Source: Chrysemys picta bellii
Taxonomy: Eukaryota; Chordata; Testudines; Emydidae
Reading direction: 5' to 3'
DNA length: 64,000 bases
Assembly: GCF_011386835.1 (NCBI RefSeq)
Contig: NC_088801.1
Span: 14,990,824-15,054,823, forward strand
A model generated the notes under the pieces. It ran no database searches. It was not told the DNA's origin and was given only the letters and a program-made list of their open reading frames with translations. A program made the translations under genes and the position numbers. Shown in pieces: positions 1 to 11,047 of the stretch. The stretch's first letter is position 1, and the number at the start of each line of letters is the position of its first letter.

Positions 1-355
1 CTGGGAAGGAGGATGGGGCGGGGGGGGTGTCTTTCTCCCGCCACAGAGCTTAGGCTGGGAAGGATGACTCTCTCCCCAGCAGCTGCAGCCCTGGGGCTGG
101 GGAAAGTCACCTTTTTCTCTGGCCACCACAGCCCTGCACATCCCAAATTCCCCCCCACCCCGTCTTCTCACCACACACCCCCTTCCCACCTACTCCCTAT
201 TCCCTGCAAGGCCACCACCTCACCTTACCTGCACGGCTCCACTAATTAGGTGAGTGGCCCTTCATTCCCTTAGGTGCGGCTGCCCAGGCACACATCTTAG
301 AGGAAACTATCCACGGACCACTGGCAGGCCACGAACCACAGTTTGAGAACCTCTG
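1..355. mobile_element. right end of a hAT-type DNA element, cut by the window edge
   Basis: The last ~50 bases read as a hAT terminal region: 'ccacggaccactgg', then 'gaaccacagtttgagaacc', ending in CTCTG at 355. This resembles the inverted complement of the common CAG-GGTTCTCAAACTG type terminus. The interior (1-300) is CT/GC-rich as in many non-autonomous copies. The left end lies outside the window, so the TSD cannot be checked. No coding capacity is visible. Confidence 0.5.
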
Positions 356-360
356 ATGTA

Positions 361-1215
361 AATTAAACAATTGTTAGCAATAAGGACCCTGAAGAGTGGT
401 TTCCCTGGTCAGGCAGCAGCTGTTCTAGCATACCTTGGTATTTGGTCATACTTGTTGGTCTGTACATGAGCCAGCCTGAGACAGGGCATATTGACCCCAC
501 ACTGGTGAAGCAAGGGTTAAATAGCACTTTTTGGCCCAAGAGGCCACGCCCCTCACCTCTGCTGGGCATGCTCCCAGTGGAGGGAGCATTAAAAAGGGAG
601 CAGCTCAACTCAGTCTGGGCTGTCTGAGGAGGAGAGTGGTAGTGTGCAGCAGCCTTCTGCCAGGTCTCCCAGCCACCAGGGTTGAGGCTCCTAGCTGCAT
701 GGTGGGAAGCCATTTGACAGTGGGAACCGAAAGGGATGACTTGCTGTTGCCAGCAAAGGAGCTGCCAGAGATGTAGCAGAACGCAAAAGGGGGACCCCAT
801 GTCCAACCCCTGAGATGCCATCGGAGGGACTGGGATGAGGATAGGAAGCAACCCAGGGAATGCGCTTGGGAATACTGGGACCTGAACCCTGTGTCCGGGT
901 ACCCTGTTTTGAAGGGCACTGGGTTGGAACCTGCTGGAGTAGGGTGGGCCCAGGTTCCCCTCCCCTCCCCATGCTCACCGCTAGGTGATTCTTCCCTTGA
1001 TATTGCTGCTAGATGAAGTGGCCCCTTGGACTCTCACCAGTGGGTGACATTCCCCTGCACCATAGCCACTAGGCAATGTGGCCTTTGAACTCCTGCTAGT
1101 AAGCAGCATGCCCTGGAGTATCGCCATTCAGTGATACTGCTGACCTGGGGCACCCAGCCAACCCATGACACAGCCCTCAGTACTTGCAACTGTAAATGGG
1201 GGGGAGGTGGTGAAG
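361..1215 (+). repeat. LTR-like interspersed repeat (identity uncertain)
   Basis: The stretch is denser in GC and CpG than its flanks. Around 541-600 it has a promoter-like arrangement: a 'cacgcccctc' GC-box-like motif, then 'attaaaaaggg' (TATA-like), then a G-rich leader. That layout suggests a solo LTR or a gypsy-type LTR fragment. I do not see TG...CA ends with matching flanks. Open frames in it look incidental. An unknown DNA element is an alternative. Confidence 0.3.
975..1145 (+). repeat. degenerate ~29-bp minisatellite, about six units
   Basis: A motif of the form (C/G)(C/A)TAG(G/A)(T/C)GA(T/C) recurs near 981, 1009, 1038, 1067, 1096 and 1126. The spacing is 28-30 bases, with a TGGCCCC/TGCCCC block in between. 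The units are well diverged. The array sits inside the LTR-like repeat. Confidence 0.5.
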
Positions 1216-2431
1216 CAAACAAATGAAAATTTCTATTCTTTTACAGTTGTGCTGGGAACTCGAATGTCTGTTGTATGTGAGCCAGGACTCCCCCCCCCCC
1301 CCCCCATTTGTAAAAGGAAAAAACATTGAGGGCCAAGGTAGAGATGAGCTGATGAGCCTGTGAAAGTCTAGAGGGAGTCCAAGCTGGTCTGTCTATCTTA
1401 ACTGCAGTGTTAATTCAAGTATTGACTGTAACCTGGTTCCCACCCCGCCCCCTCCCAAACCCCTCGGATGTGAGCTTAGTGGTGCTTTCAGTCTGAGCGA
1501 GCTGGTTTGTTTGGGGCTATCTGCTAAATTCTGAGTGCTACTTGTGCTTGGCCTGCTACTCTGCCCACTTTGCAGTGAGGATGCAGGCTCAGTTACTCTA
1601 GTGCTGATAGTCTTCCAGTGCCACCCCACAATACCTTCTGTGGTCCGAAGACCGCTAATTTCTCCCACAATTTACTGGGAAAGAGTCAGAGCGGCACAGC
1701 TTACTGCCCCGCTAAGAACAATGGGGTGTGCCCCAGAAGTCCTAGTACTGAATGCAGCATGATTGCAGAGCTACACTTGAGTTACTAGGTCCACAATATG
1801 ACTGCTCACTCCTAAGCTAATATTCCAGTGTTTGCTTGCTGTTCCCCATATGCCTGACCATTATGTATAGGCATCTAAAATGTTGAGCAGGTTCCCCCAC
1901 TGTTATGCCTCTTGTTGGTTCCCTCTGATACTTGATCTTTCTCACAATAGTGATTTGTTTCTCAGCATTTAATCATTCTCCACTCGGGTGTGTATCTCTC
2001 AAGATAAGAGAGCTCAAGAAATATATGGGCCAATTTTTCTTCCTGTGTAACTCATTAAATTCAGTAGAGTGACACCAGGAGTGAATTTGACCTGTAGACA
2101 ATTTTTTTAAATTGTCAACCACCCTAAAGACATTCATGCTACTGCAAGAGAAACTAAAAGGGCAGTTTAAATGTGAGGATCTCTAAGTTGGTTGCTCTTT
2201 AATAGCAAATTCTAAACCGCTGAAGAAAAATGTCAGTGTCAAATGATGAAACAAAATTAAAACCCGCACATAACTCTTGTTATCAAGCACATTTTAACAG
2301 CTAGTCCCAAAAGCAGTTTGTGGGTGGCATACCAGAAGGAAAACACTTCTATGGATCTGTGGCTGCTACTGTTAAATTGACCTTTTGACCCAAGCGGCTA
2401 TTCAAAACTTGGGGTTTGTAGGTCGTTCCAG
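1216..2431. other. gene-free stretch, mostly single-copy looking
   Basis: It contains a C16 run at 1290-1305 and, near 2025-2100, a fragment resembling an old amniote interspersed repeat ('ccaggagtgaatttgacctgt'). The short open frames here lack any recognisable protein. Otherwise it is AT-rich non-coding DNA. Confidence 0.5.
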
Positions 2432-2539
2432 TTGGGAGGAGAAATTGATGATGGAGTCACGTGCGTGTGATTCAATCTTGTTTATATACAACAAAATTAT
2501 AAAAAATTCAGCCCTGTTTCCCTGAACATGGGAGGAACC
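2432..2539. repeat. unidentified repeat, copy 1 (partner at 36968)
   Basis: This segment shares 'gagaaattgatg-atggagtca' and 'gccctgtttccctgaaca' with 36968-37085, in the same order and orientation. The two copies are separated by unrelated middle sequence. The pairing shows it is an interspersed repeat. The family is not recognised. Confidence 0.5.
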
Positions 2540-2550
2540 AAACAGAGGAC

Positions 2551-2615
2551 TCTTGTTCTTGCCACAAGCACTCTTGTTCTTTTTGCGGATACAGACTAAC
2601 ACGGCAGCTACTCTG
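2551..2615 (-). mobile_element. truncated turtle tRNA-derived SINE (Cry type), with TSD
   Basis: The complement carries the SINE head (cagagtagctgccgtgttag, then tctgtatccgcaaaaag). It is flanked by a perfect 11-bp duplication AAACAGAGGAC at 2540-2550 and 2616-2626, so this short piece integrated as a unit by target-primed reverse transcription. Confidence 0.85.
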
Positions 2616-2626
2616 AAACAGAGGAC

Positions 2627-4850
2627 AGTTTCCTTGCTCATGGCTCTAAACTTCTTTCAATCTAGCTTTTTTACACATACACATTCCTGTGTGCATACAC
2701 AAGTACACCCTTTAGCCAAAACAATATCCAACAAAGTCCCTCTGCTCAGATTATTTGAATTCCTGAATCAACTTGTATATCCCTTTGTTTTGGGTGGTGG
2801 CATTTGTTTGACAGTCTTAACTATCTTAAATGATGCATCACAGTTAAACCTATAACTCCACTATTATATGTACTGTTATAAATAGCCCAAATCCAAGACC
2901 AGCATCATGTTTGGTGGTGGTCCAAGGAATAACTCAGGTAGGGTATTCACTCTCTGATCAGAGAAGGGAGGGGAAATCAAAAGTTGCCTCTGTCTGTAGT
3001 CACACTGCCAAAGGGTTGCACTGTGAATTGCATCATCAACTCTTCTCTCCTTCCCCCACCCCCAAATACAACACAACAACCCTGTCCTGACTTGCCTTCT
3101 GCTAAAAGCCTGCTGGAAGAGCAGGAATTGAGATGTAGGAGGGTAAGATGCTGGAGGATGTGGTTGAGAAGTCAGGATGTGTTTCTTAGTTAAATGGATA
3201 CTGCTGACTAAAAATCCATCCAAAAAACAAAGGACATTTAAAATAAAATACAGTTTTTTGTCTTTTGTGCTGTTTGGTTACATTTTGCACTGTGTTCGGC
3301 TTAGACAAGTAGAACAGACAGGTCATTTTCACTTTTGGGCACCCAAGCAATAGACCAATGATGAAATTTTGGATTACAAACACCACAGGGAAATGTTTCC
3401 ATCCAGTGAAACTTCCGCTATAGTATATACATGAATAGTTACCTTAGACACTGTAGACCATGTTCTCATCAAACTAATGGCCAGACCATAAGTCTGGATG
3501 TATATTTGCTACAAACTCAAGGAAGTCCATTAGAGACTTCATTGTTGCTACTGACTTTTAAATGGAAGCTGCTTAAATACTATGGATGATGGGCAGCTGT
3601 ATAAAACTCCAAGGCCGAGGCTGATTGTTACTTTACTTAAACATATTTAATGTACAAAATGGAACTGGAACACTGACAGGTCAGTCTTCCTTGAGAGATC
3701 TTTGGCACATCCCATTTAACATTGATTCAGGAATATGGCAAGAACAGCTTCTTGTGGTGTCTTGCCCTTCTGTTCTTGGTCTCTTTGGACCCACAGGAGG
3801 CTCCACTATTCATACTATATATGTAGGATACGCTTTCAAGAGCAACGTTGTTACTTCTCCAGCATTAAGTTCCATCCCTTCAAGTTGTTGTTGCTGTTTG
3901 TTGAATCCATTTGGCATCTCATTTTACCAGAATTAAGCTTGGGGGCCGGATTGGCATGAACAATTCGTTGTGCTTCCTCATGCATTTCTGTTCACTGTTC
4001 ATGTGTTACTATGTCCCCTTTGCCTGCTATAACACAAAGCTTTGGCAGTGACCGGCAATATCTTGTCAAGATGCCCGGGCTAATTTGAATAAATGTACCT
4101 AAAGACTGGCAATGGCTTTTTGGCAACTCACTCTTCAGCAATACATCCTTCCAATAGTGCTAGATATTGTGAGTAACCACTCTCTTGAGTGGACCAGTCC
4201 AATAAAGCGTAGCCATGCTGCAGAATGACTGCCAGTGTGTTAATCCTGGGAAGTGATTTTAAAATGACCATACTGCCAACAGAACCTTCTTGAATTCTGC
4301 TTTTCTGTAACTTGCACGTCTCTTGTATTTGCATGAGGGAAAAGCAACCTCTGGTAGAGATGACATCTGTGGCACTTCCCCCCTGCCTTATTAGTGGGGC
4401 CAGCAGGAGAAAGCGCCACCCCCAGACCTGAGTGGAGAGCTTTCTAATAAAGCAAGGTGCTCGGGAACATCAATTACATATTCCCCAAAACAGGAGAACC
4501 CAGCAAGTGGGCCACCCAGTCTACCTTCCCTCCTCACAATCTCCTAAGGAGGAAGCAAGTAGGGAAAAAATAAAGCCTCCAGTTCCTTCTCCTGGAGTGG
4601 AGACATCTGTGTGCTTGCTCCTTGAACCTCTATTCCCCTCCTGAAGAACCTAGGTTGTGGGAGATGGGGGTTGCCAGCACTATTCTACTTTCCCATCAGA
4701 TCATGAGCTCCTGCCCCTGTCCTAGATGGACACTGTCTGTAGGCAGGGGAAGCAGCTTGGTGGTATCCTACTCCTTCTTCATCTTCAACTACTTTAGGAG
4801 GCAGCCAACTGCTCTTCTGTCCTTTCTAGATTTCCAGAAGGATGACAGTT
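2627..4850. other. gene-free stretch
   Basis: No recognisable gene, RNA or transposon is visible. Reading frames of up to 115 codons occur on both strands but are low-complexity or overlap one another on opposite strands. The composition is ordinary AT-rich intergenic or intronic DNA. Confidence 0.45.
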
Positions 4851-4965
4851 TGTCTGCTTCCTTCATCCCAGATCTTTGGAGGCTAGGGACGAGACCCTAA
4901 TCCACCTCTCAAATCCAGCTGGAGCCATCTTCAGGAGAACAGGGATTTTGCTTTTAGCTTGGTGG
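4851..4965. repeat. ~110-bp repeat, copy 1 (partner at 7792)
   Basis: It shares an extended match with 7792-7908, including 'ctgcttcctt', 'atcccag', 'ctctcaaatcca' and 'ggagccatcttcaggagaac' in the same order and orientation. Similarity stops abruptly on both sides. This fits either a dispersed repeat or an old local duplication. The family is not recognised. Confidence 0.6.
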
Positions 4966-5517
4966 AATCTGGGTTACCTTAACTTGAGAACTTGATAGAG
5001 CCAGTATAATTGCAACACTGGGTGCAGGAGGAGTGGGGTCCCCCTGCAGAAGAATTGAGAGGTGGTATGTGGGTCAGCCACTCAACAGAAGATGTTTCCA
5101 AATGGCTGCTTCCTTCATCCCCTGGATAGGGGAGCACTGCCCACAAAATATACCAGTGATGAGAAGGGATAATAGGCCCCCAGATCCCTTGTCCCTGCAC
5201 CAAGTGTGAGCTCATGTAAGGAAGACTCTGAGGCAGGATGTCTTAGGGGGCAGGAGTGCTGATATTTGGGGATCTGAACATTAGCCCTTTTTTATCCAGG
5301 ACTGATGAGCTATGGTCTTGTTCTCACTCATGTAAAAATCTGAGATGCAGTACACCATGGACAGCAGGTCAGGACATTTCAGTGTCTGACCGCCAAAATC
5401 CACCGCTTACCTGAGCATACAACTCTGGTTGATATCACTGGGAGTTGCATATATGTTCATAAGGGCACAACTAGGTCCCACAACAGCAGTAAAAGGAGAG
5501 CCCTCATAAAGGGGCAA
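4966..5517. other. gene-free stretch
   Basis: It is moderately GC-rich, with no recognisable gene or element. Short opposing open frames look incidental. Confidence 0.4.
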
Positions 5518-6600
5518 GTTAAAGAAGTATGGGCTGGATGAATGGACTGTAAGGTGGATAGAAAGCTGGCTAGATCATCGGGCTCAACGGGTAGTGATCA
5601 ATGGCTCCATGTCTAGTTGGCAGCCGGTTTCAAGTGGTGTGCCCCAAGGGTCGGTCCTGGGGCCGTTTTTGTTTAATATCTTTAATGATCTGGAGAATGG
5701 TTTGGACTGCACTCTCAATAAGTTTGCAGATTACATTAAACTGGGAGGCGTGGTAGATACACTGGAGGGTAGGGATCGGATACAGAGGGACCTAGACAAA
5801 TTAGAGGATTGGGCCAAAAAAAAACCTGATGAGGTTCAAGGACAAGTGCACTTAGGACGGAAGAATCCTATGCACTGCTACAGCCTAGGGACCGAATGGC
5901 TAGGTAACAGTTCTGCAGAAAAGGACCTAGGGGTCACAGTGGACGAGAAGCTGGATATGAGTAAACAGTGTGCTCTTGTTGCCAAGAAGGCTAATGGCAT
6001 TTTGGACAGTATAAGTAGGGGCATTGCCAGCAGATCAAGGAACGTGATTGTTCCCCCTTTATTCGACATTGGTGAGGCCTCATCTGGAGTACTGTGTCCA
6101 GTTTTGGGCCCCCACACTACAAGAAGGATGTGGAAAAATTGGAAAGAGTCCAGCGGAGGGCAACAAAAATGATTAGGTTTCTGGAGCACATGACTTATGA
6201 GGAGAGGCTGAGGGAACTGGGATTGTTTCTTCTCCAGAAGAGAAGAATGAGGGGGGATTTGATAGCTGCTTTCAACTACCTGAAGGGGGGGGGTCCAAAG
6301 AGGATGGAGCTAGGCTGTTCTCAGTGGTGGCAGATGACAGAACAAGGAGCAATGGTTTCAAGTTGCAGTGGGGAAGGTCTAGGTTGGATATTAGGAAACA
6401 GTTTCACTAGGAGGGTGGCGAAGCACTGGAATGCGTTGCCTAGGGAGGTGGTGGAATCTCTTTCCTTGGAGGTTTTTAAGGCCCAGCTTGACAAAGCCCT
6501 GGCTGGGATGATTTAGTTGAGAATTGATCCTGCTGTGAGCAGGGGGTTGGACTAGATGACCTCCTGAGGTCTCTTCCAACCCTGATATTCTGTGATTCTA
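5518..6600 (+). pseudogene. CR1 LINE, 3' part, decayed reverse transcriptase
   Basis: Only the C-terminal half of the CR1 ORF2 protein and the 3' end remain. The first frame (about 5530-6170) reads the reverse-transcriptase segment with 'SGVPQGSVLGPFLFNIF' (motif B) followed by 'KFADYIKLGG'. The catalytic FADD is therefore FADY, so one of the two active-site aspartates is lost. A frameshift near 6100 moves the reading to a second frame (about 6094-6516) with '[15 protein letters not shown]', 'EERLRELGLF' and '[19 protein letters not shown]', the usual CR1 C-terminal region. The copy ends in the CR1 tail 'ggactagatgacctcctgag', followed by 'attctgtgattcta'. The endonuclease and ORF1 are missing (5' truncation). 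Confidence 0.9.
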
Positions 6601-8373
6601 AAGAACTTCACAAAAATAATGGTTTTAATGCAGATCACTCTTTTGTGCAGACTATTTTTTTCTTTATCCCTTACTGACTACACAACAAATGATAATATGA
6701 AATCAAACATGACACCTTACGATGAAGGACCTGACTCTGACAGATGGAGCTGTGTTTAAATGGTTTCATGTTGCCAGTTCCAATAAAGCAAAATACACAA
6801 AAGCTAAAGCCTAATGGGAAAAGTAAAAATGTTCAGTTCTTGGAAGTGGACCAGGAAAGGTTAAAAGCAAAGAGCAGGGAGAAGAAAACTCTAATCCAAT
6901 ATAATAGGAACAAGCTTGTCACCAGGTAAACAACTATGGAGGGGGGAGTATTTCTGGTGTATTGGAATTACCAATTATTAAAGGGAACAAGAATGTTTCA
7001 AGTCCAACTTGGATTTTGTTTGCCCAAGTATTATGGGGCAGAGGGAATGCCAATTTACAGAATCCTTATTGGCTCTGCAAAGTGATAAATGTCACTTATT
7101 GAATTCAACCATGGTTCTTGACACCTGTGTGCTCTGGGATCCTCAGATGCTATAAATCAGTATAGCACCATTGAAGTCAATGTGCTTACTCCCATTTACA
7201 GTAGCTGGGGATCTGGCCCTCAAAGTCAAAGGCCAAGATTAGCCCCCCCCCCAAAAAACAACAAATGACTTTTGTGGGCTTAACTTGTAAGAGGCCTGAC
7301 TTTTTGAATCAATAGGAACTTGCTGAAGTCTTGGCCTAAGCCTTCTCAGGGTACATGAGGCTGTTTGAACCTCAGAATCAGTTTTGTTTTAAGCAGGTGA
7401 GAAAATCCTATAACATCCTGAGGAGAAAAGAGTAATTCACCTGAAAAGAAGGAAACTACCTTCACCCAGTGACTTTGTATGGATGTCCATTTACACACCA
7501 TGAATAGCATTGCTTGAAAAACATTTTTTTGTGTGTGAAAACTGCTTGAAATGATTCAGTGGGAAAACTATGTAGTGAGAATCTCAATTTTTAAAAAAAA
7601 GAAAAGGCAAAAATTGCTGGTTCTACTTTTGAAATGAAACTTGGTACCACTACTGGTGCCTCATTAGGCCTCTTAAGACGGTGATTGATGCATCCTTCCC
7701 AATGGTAGTGCCTCAGTGTTGCCAACTCTTTTGATTTTTGTCTCATGTTATTTGATGGGTTTTGTTAAGCCACAAATCCATGTGATTATGGCTTGCCTGC
7801 TTCCTTTATCCCAGAGCTTTAGAGGATAGGGATGTGAGCCTAATCCCCTCTCAAATCCAAATGGAGCCATCTTCAGGAGAACAGGGATTTCCCTTTAGCC
7901 TGCTGCATTAGTAAAATAAGTTTCTAGCCCTTGTTGTGGAGAAAAGCTTGAAAAAATGAATCTTTTGAACATTAAAGGCTCAAAAAACAGAAGGCCAATA
8001 AAAACATCTGATTTTTTTAAGCTGTATTTGTTAAATAAATAAATTTGAGTCGTCCCATTATTTTGTGGGGCCCAGGATTGGTGGCAGCTCCCTAAAAGCG
8101 GAAGGGCCACCAATGCCCAAACCATGGCTCCATCCCTTCCCTCAAGCACCTGCCCTCATAATGCTGCCCTCCCTCTCCCGCCCCAACTCCCACTCACTCC
8201 TCCCCTGTGTTCTGGCACCCCTAGTGAGGCCTGATGCTTGAGTTTTGAATTCTTGGGATTGGCATAATTGGTACCTGGATGTTGGGGAGAGCAGATAAGG
8301 CAGCGGGATTTAGTCCTGTTCTACAGGAGTAGTCTATGCTGCCTTGCCAGATTCCCACCAGGCCCAGACATCC
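6601..8373. other. gene-free stretch with a repeat copy at 7792-7908
   Basis: Mostly AT-rich, undistinguished sequence. 7140-7220 holds a 'ccattgaagtcaatg' type fragment seen in old amniote MITE/SINE remnants. 7792-7908 is the partner of the ~110-bp repeat at 4851. 8150-8220 is a short CT-rich tract. Confidence 0.45.
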
Positions 8374-8383
8374 CATTTAGGAG

Positions 8384-8429
8384 ATGCATCTCTAAATCTT
8401 AGTCTGTAAGGTGCCACTGGACTCCTCAT
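8384..8429 (+). mobile_element. 46-bp turtle SINE fragment with TSD
   Basis: It holds 'cttagtctgtaaggtgccac', typical of the Cry-type SINE body. It is flanked by a perfect 10-bp duplication CATTTAGGAG (8374-8383 and 8430-8439), so this very short piece is an insertion in its own right. Confidence 0.75.
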
Positions 8430-8574
8430 CATTTAGGAGCTGTTGGCTCTGCTAGTTGAACTATTCACTTTCCTGTTTTCCTTCCAGCGTTTGAATCCAA
8501 ATTATAGCTACTCCATTCACATATGTGCTAGGATGGGGAAATGTCTCATTTGCTTTCTGCATCTATACTAGCAG

Positions 8575-9240
8575 TCAGAATGGGGTCATGGTGGATGACC
8601 AGAAGAACATGAGCTCCCAGTGTGACACTGTGGCCAAAAGGGCTAAGATGATCTTTGGGTGCCTAAGCAGGGGAATCTCAAGTAGGGTAGGGAAATTATT
8701 TTTACCTCTGTATGAGGCACTGGTGCAGCTACTATTAGAATACTGTGTCCAGTTCTGGTATCAACAATTCAAGAAGGATGTTAATAAATTGAAGAGGGTT
8801 TAAAGAAGAGCCACAAAAATGATTAAAGGATTAGCTGTATAGCGATAGATTTAAGGAGCTTAATCTATTTTATTTTAACAAAGAGAAGGTTAAGGGGAGA
8901 CTCAATTGGTCTATAAGTACCTATGTGGGGAACAAATATTTGATAACGGGCTCTTCAATCTAGCAGAGAGAGGTAGAACATGATCCAATGGCTGGAAGTT
9001 GAAGCTAGACCAATCCAGAATGGAAGAAAATTAAAAGGGCCGGAGGGATGGTAATTAACTATTGGAACAATTTATCAAGGGACATAGTGGATTCGCCATT
9101 GCTGGAAATTTTAAAATCAAGATTGGATGACTTTTTAAATGGTATGCTAGTTTCAGAAGTTCTAGGTCCTCTGTCATACAGGTGGTCAGACTAGATAATT
9201 GCAATGGTCCCATCTGGCCTTGAAATCTGTACAGCCCTTT
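8575..9240 (+). pseudogene. CR1 LINE 3' fragment, second subfamily
   Basis: An open frame at 8581-8803 carries the CR1 C-terminal pattern: 'SSQCDTVAKRAKMIFGCLS', 'RVGKLFLPLYEALVQ', 'LLEYCVQFW'. It is closed by a TAA just before the 'RRATKMIKG' block, which continues with further frameshifts. The 3' end 'ggtcagactagataattgca' and 'ggccttgaaatct' belongs to a different CR1 tail type from the copies at 5.5 and 24 kb. The copy is heavily truncated at the 5' end. Confidence 0.85.
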
Positions 9241-9487
9241 ATTTTCAGGTACACCAGCAAATCTTTCTGCAAGACAAACTGCCCAGTTCTTTCTGCAATC
9301 CTTGATGTATTTTAGGTATGGTAATGCACATCATTCCATAATAGGGTGTTGCTGTGTGCATGGCCAAGAGACAGTGAAACACAGGTGATTAGCTCCACCA
9401 TAACCATGCAAAACTATCAGTAATATTTGAATATCCCTGTTCAGAGCACTGAGTCTGAAAAACACTACTACTGATTCACCACCTCAC
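9241..9487. other. short single-copy spacer
   Basis: AT-rich sequence between the CR1 copy and the Harbinger TSD. Nothing is recognised in it. Confidence 0.4.
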
Positions 9488-9580
9488 TAAGGGTACTTCT
9501 ACAGTCCAGAAACCAAATCAAAAGTTTGCATATGCCAGCTTTCTGCTGCTTGGGTGATCCTCTGGGGTTGAGTGTGTGGG

Positions 9581-9986
9581 TCACCATAGCCTCCCCCCTC
9601 GTGTTCTTGGGCGTCTGGGTGAGGAGGCTATGGAACTTGGGGAGGAGGGAGGGCAGTTATACAGGGGCTGCAGCAGCAATCTGTGGTCTTCCTGCCTTTC
9701 CTGCATTAGATTCGCCATACAGAGGAGCATGTCAGTTTGCTCCCCCATGAGCTTGACCATAGCATCCTGCCTGCTCTCATTACGCACGTCCCTCCTCTCT
9801 TCGAGTTCCTGTGATGCTTTATGGGACTCTGCAATTGTTTGCTTCCCCGCATTCAGCTGGGCCCTATCCGTGCGGGATGACTGCATGAGCTTGGTGAACA
9901 TGTTGTCTGAATTCGTTTTTTCTGCCTTCTGATCTGGACCAGCCTCTGGGACGGGGTAGATAGGGGCCGCGTTGAAACATTTGCAC
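9581..9986 (-). pseudogene. Myb/SANT-like Harbinger accessory gene, exon 2 (decayed)
   Basis: An acceptor, a pyrimidine-rich tract ending CCGCAG at 9987-9991, opens an exon reading 'STPSQRLVQIRRQKKRI'. After a frameshift near 9913 it continues 'MFTKLMQSSRTDRAQLN' and 'LMGEQTDMLLCMANLMQERQ', ending with TGA at 9581-9583. The basic RRQKKR cluster followed by a leucine-rich, probably coiled segment matches exon 2 of the intact-looking copy at 34416-34885. In Harbinger elements such proteins help the transposase enter the nucleus and bind ends (family knowledge). Confidence 0.75.
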
Positions 9987-10417
9987 CTGCGGGAGGAGAA
10001 AAAGGGAGAAAAAGTATTTTAAGATACATTTCAGAGAACAGAGGGGACACTTTGGTGTGAGTAAGCAATCACACACGGCCGGGCAACAGAATTCAGCTTG
10101 CAGGCAGTCTAGGGGCACACGGGGTTCTGCTTCTTCTACATTCATTTTAATGCTTTCAAACTGCTGGACCCCCTTTCCCATAGAAAGCAATACCTGGTGG
10201 GTTTGCCATATAAAAGGAGGGCCTGCGGGGTCTCTGGGATGATCGCTTCATACAACACACCCCCTCCCCCGCACCCACTGCGTGGCTCCGATGAGGCTCT
10301 GAGCAGGGATGAGCCCTTTAAACTAAACACGAACAGCCCAGCGCAGCTGGGTTTCTCTCCCTGCCCCTCCCCCCCCCCCCCCCTCCACTGCATGGCTCTG
10401 ATCAGGATCTCACTCAC

Positions 10418-11047
10418 CAGAAGTACCTTCTCCAGGTAGGGCCGGCTCCAGGCAGCACCTGGAGGCGGCGCGGTGCGGTGCTCTGGCTGCCAGGGAGAGC
10501 GGGGCCACGGCCGGGCTCGCTGCCCTCCTCCCAGGGCTCTGGCCGCCCTCCGCCACCCTCCCCCCCGCCACGCTGGGTGGGGGGGGGGGGGGTGGAACGG
10601 CGGCCGGAGGCTTTTTTGCCACCCCAGCCGGCTCTGGCTCCAGGGTCATGGTCTCTTTGTCCTCAAATGACTCTTCTTCCTCGCTCCGTGCATCTCCCCC
10701 TTTGCAGGTGTCCACGGACGGTGGTGGGGTAGTGGTGGCGTCACCGCCCCCATAATTGCATGCAGTTCAAGGTATAAGCAGAATGTATGGGGCTGTGACC
10801 CAGAGCACCCATTCACCTCCCTGGCTGTTTGGTATGCTTGCCTGAGCTCCTTGATTTTTGTATGACACTGCTGTGTCCCTGGAGTAGCCTCTTTCCATCA
10901 TGGCCCTGGAGCCTTTAGTGTACATATTTGCACTCCTTTTTTGGAACATAGTTCTGCCATAACAGATCCGTCTCCCCGACATGCGATGAGATCCAGTACC
11001 TCCTGTTCGGACCATGCTGGAGCTCGTCTACGAATCCGGGACTGCAT
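10418..11047 (-). pseudogene. Myb/SANT-like Harbinger accessory gene, exon 1 (decayed)
   Basis: It starts at ATG 11045-11047 with 'MQSRIRRRAPAWSEQEVLDL', the first helix of a Myb/SANT-like DNA-binding domain with its conserved tryptophan intact. The rest of the domain is spread over other frames: 'AMMERGYSRDT', then 'IKELRQAYQTAREVN'. That implies at least two frameshifts in about 200 bases. A consensus donor CTTCTG|GTGAGT lies at 10412-10418 and would join the exon 2 acceptor across a 431-bp intron. The last part of the exon is interrupted by a 200-bp hAT insertion that leaves the frame open. Confidence 0.75.
10437..10636. mobile_element. hAT MITE inserted in Myb exon 1 (CAGGGCCGGCTC family)
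   Basis: This is a GC-rich 200-bp block with ends (t)AGGGCCGGCTCC and AGCCGGCTCTG. These match the termini of the full-length hAT at 19396. It is flanked by an 8-bp duplication with one mismatch, TCTCCAGG (10429-10436) and GCTCCAGG (10637-10644). It contains G- and C-runs. On the minus strand it encodes a proline/alanine-rich open stretch in frame with the exon. Confidence 0.6.
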
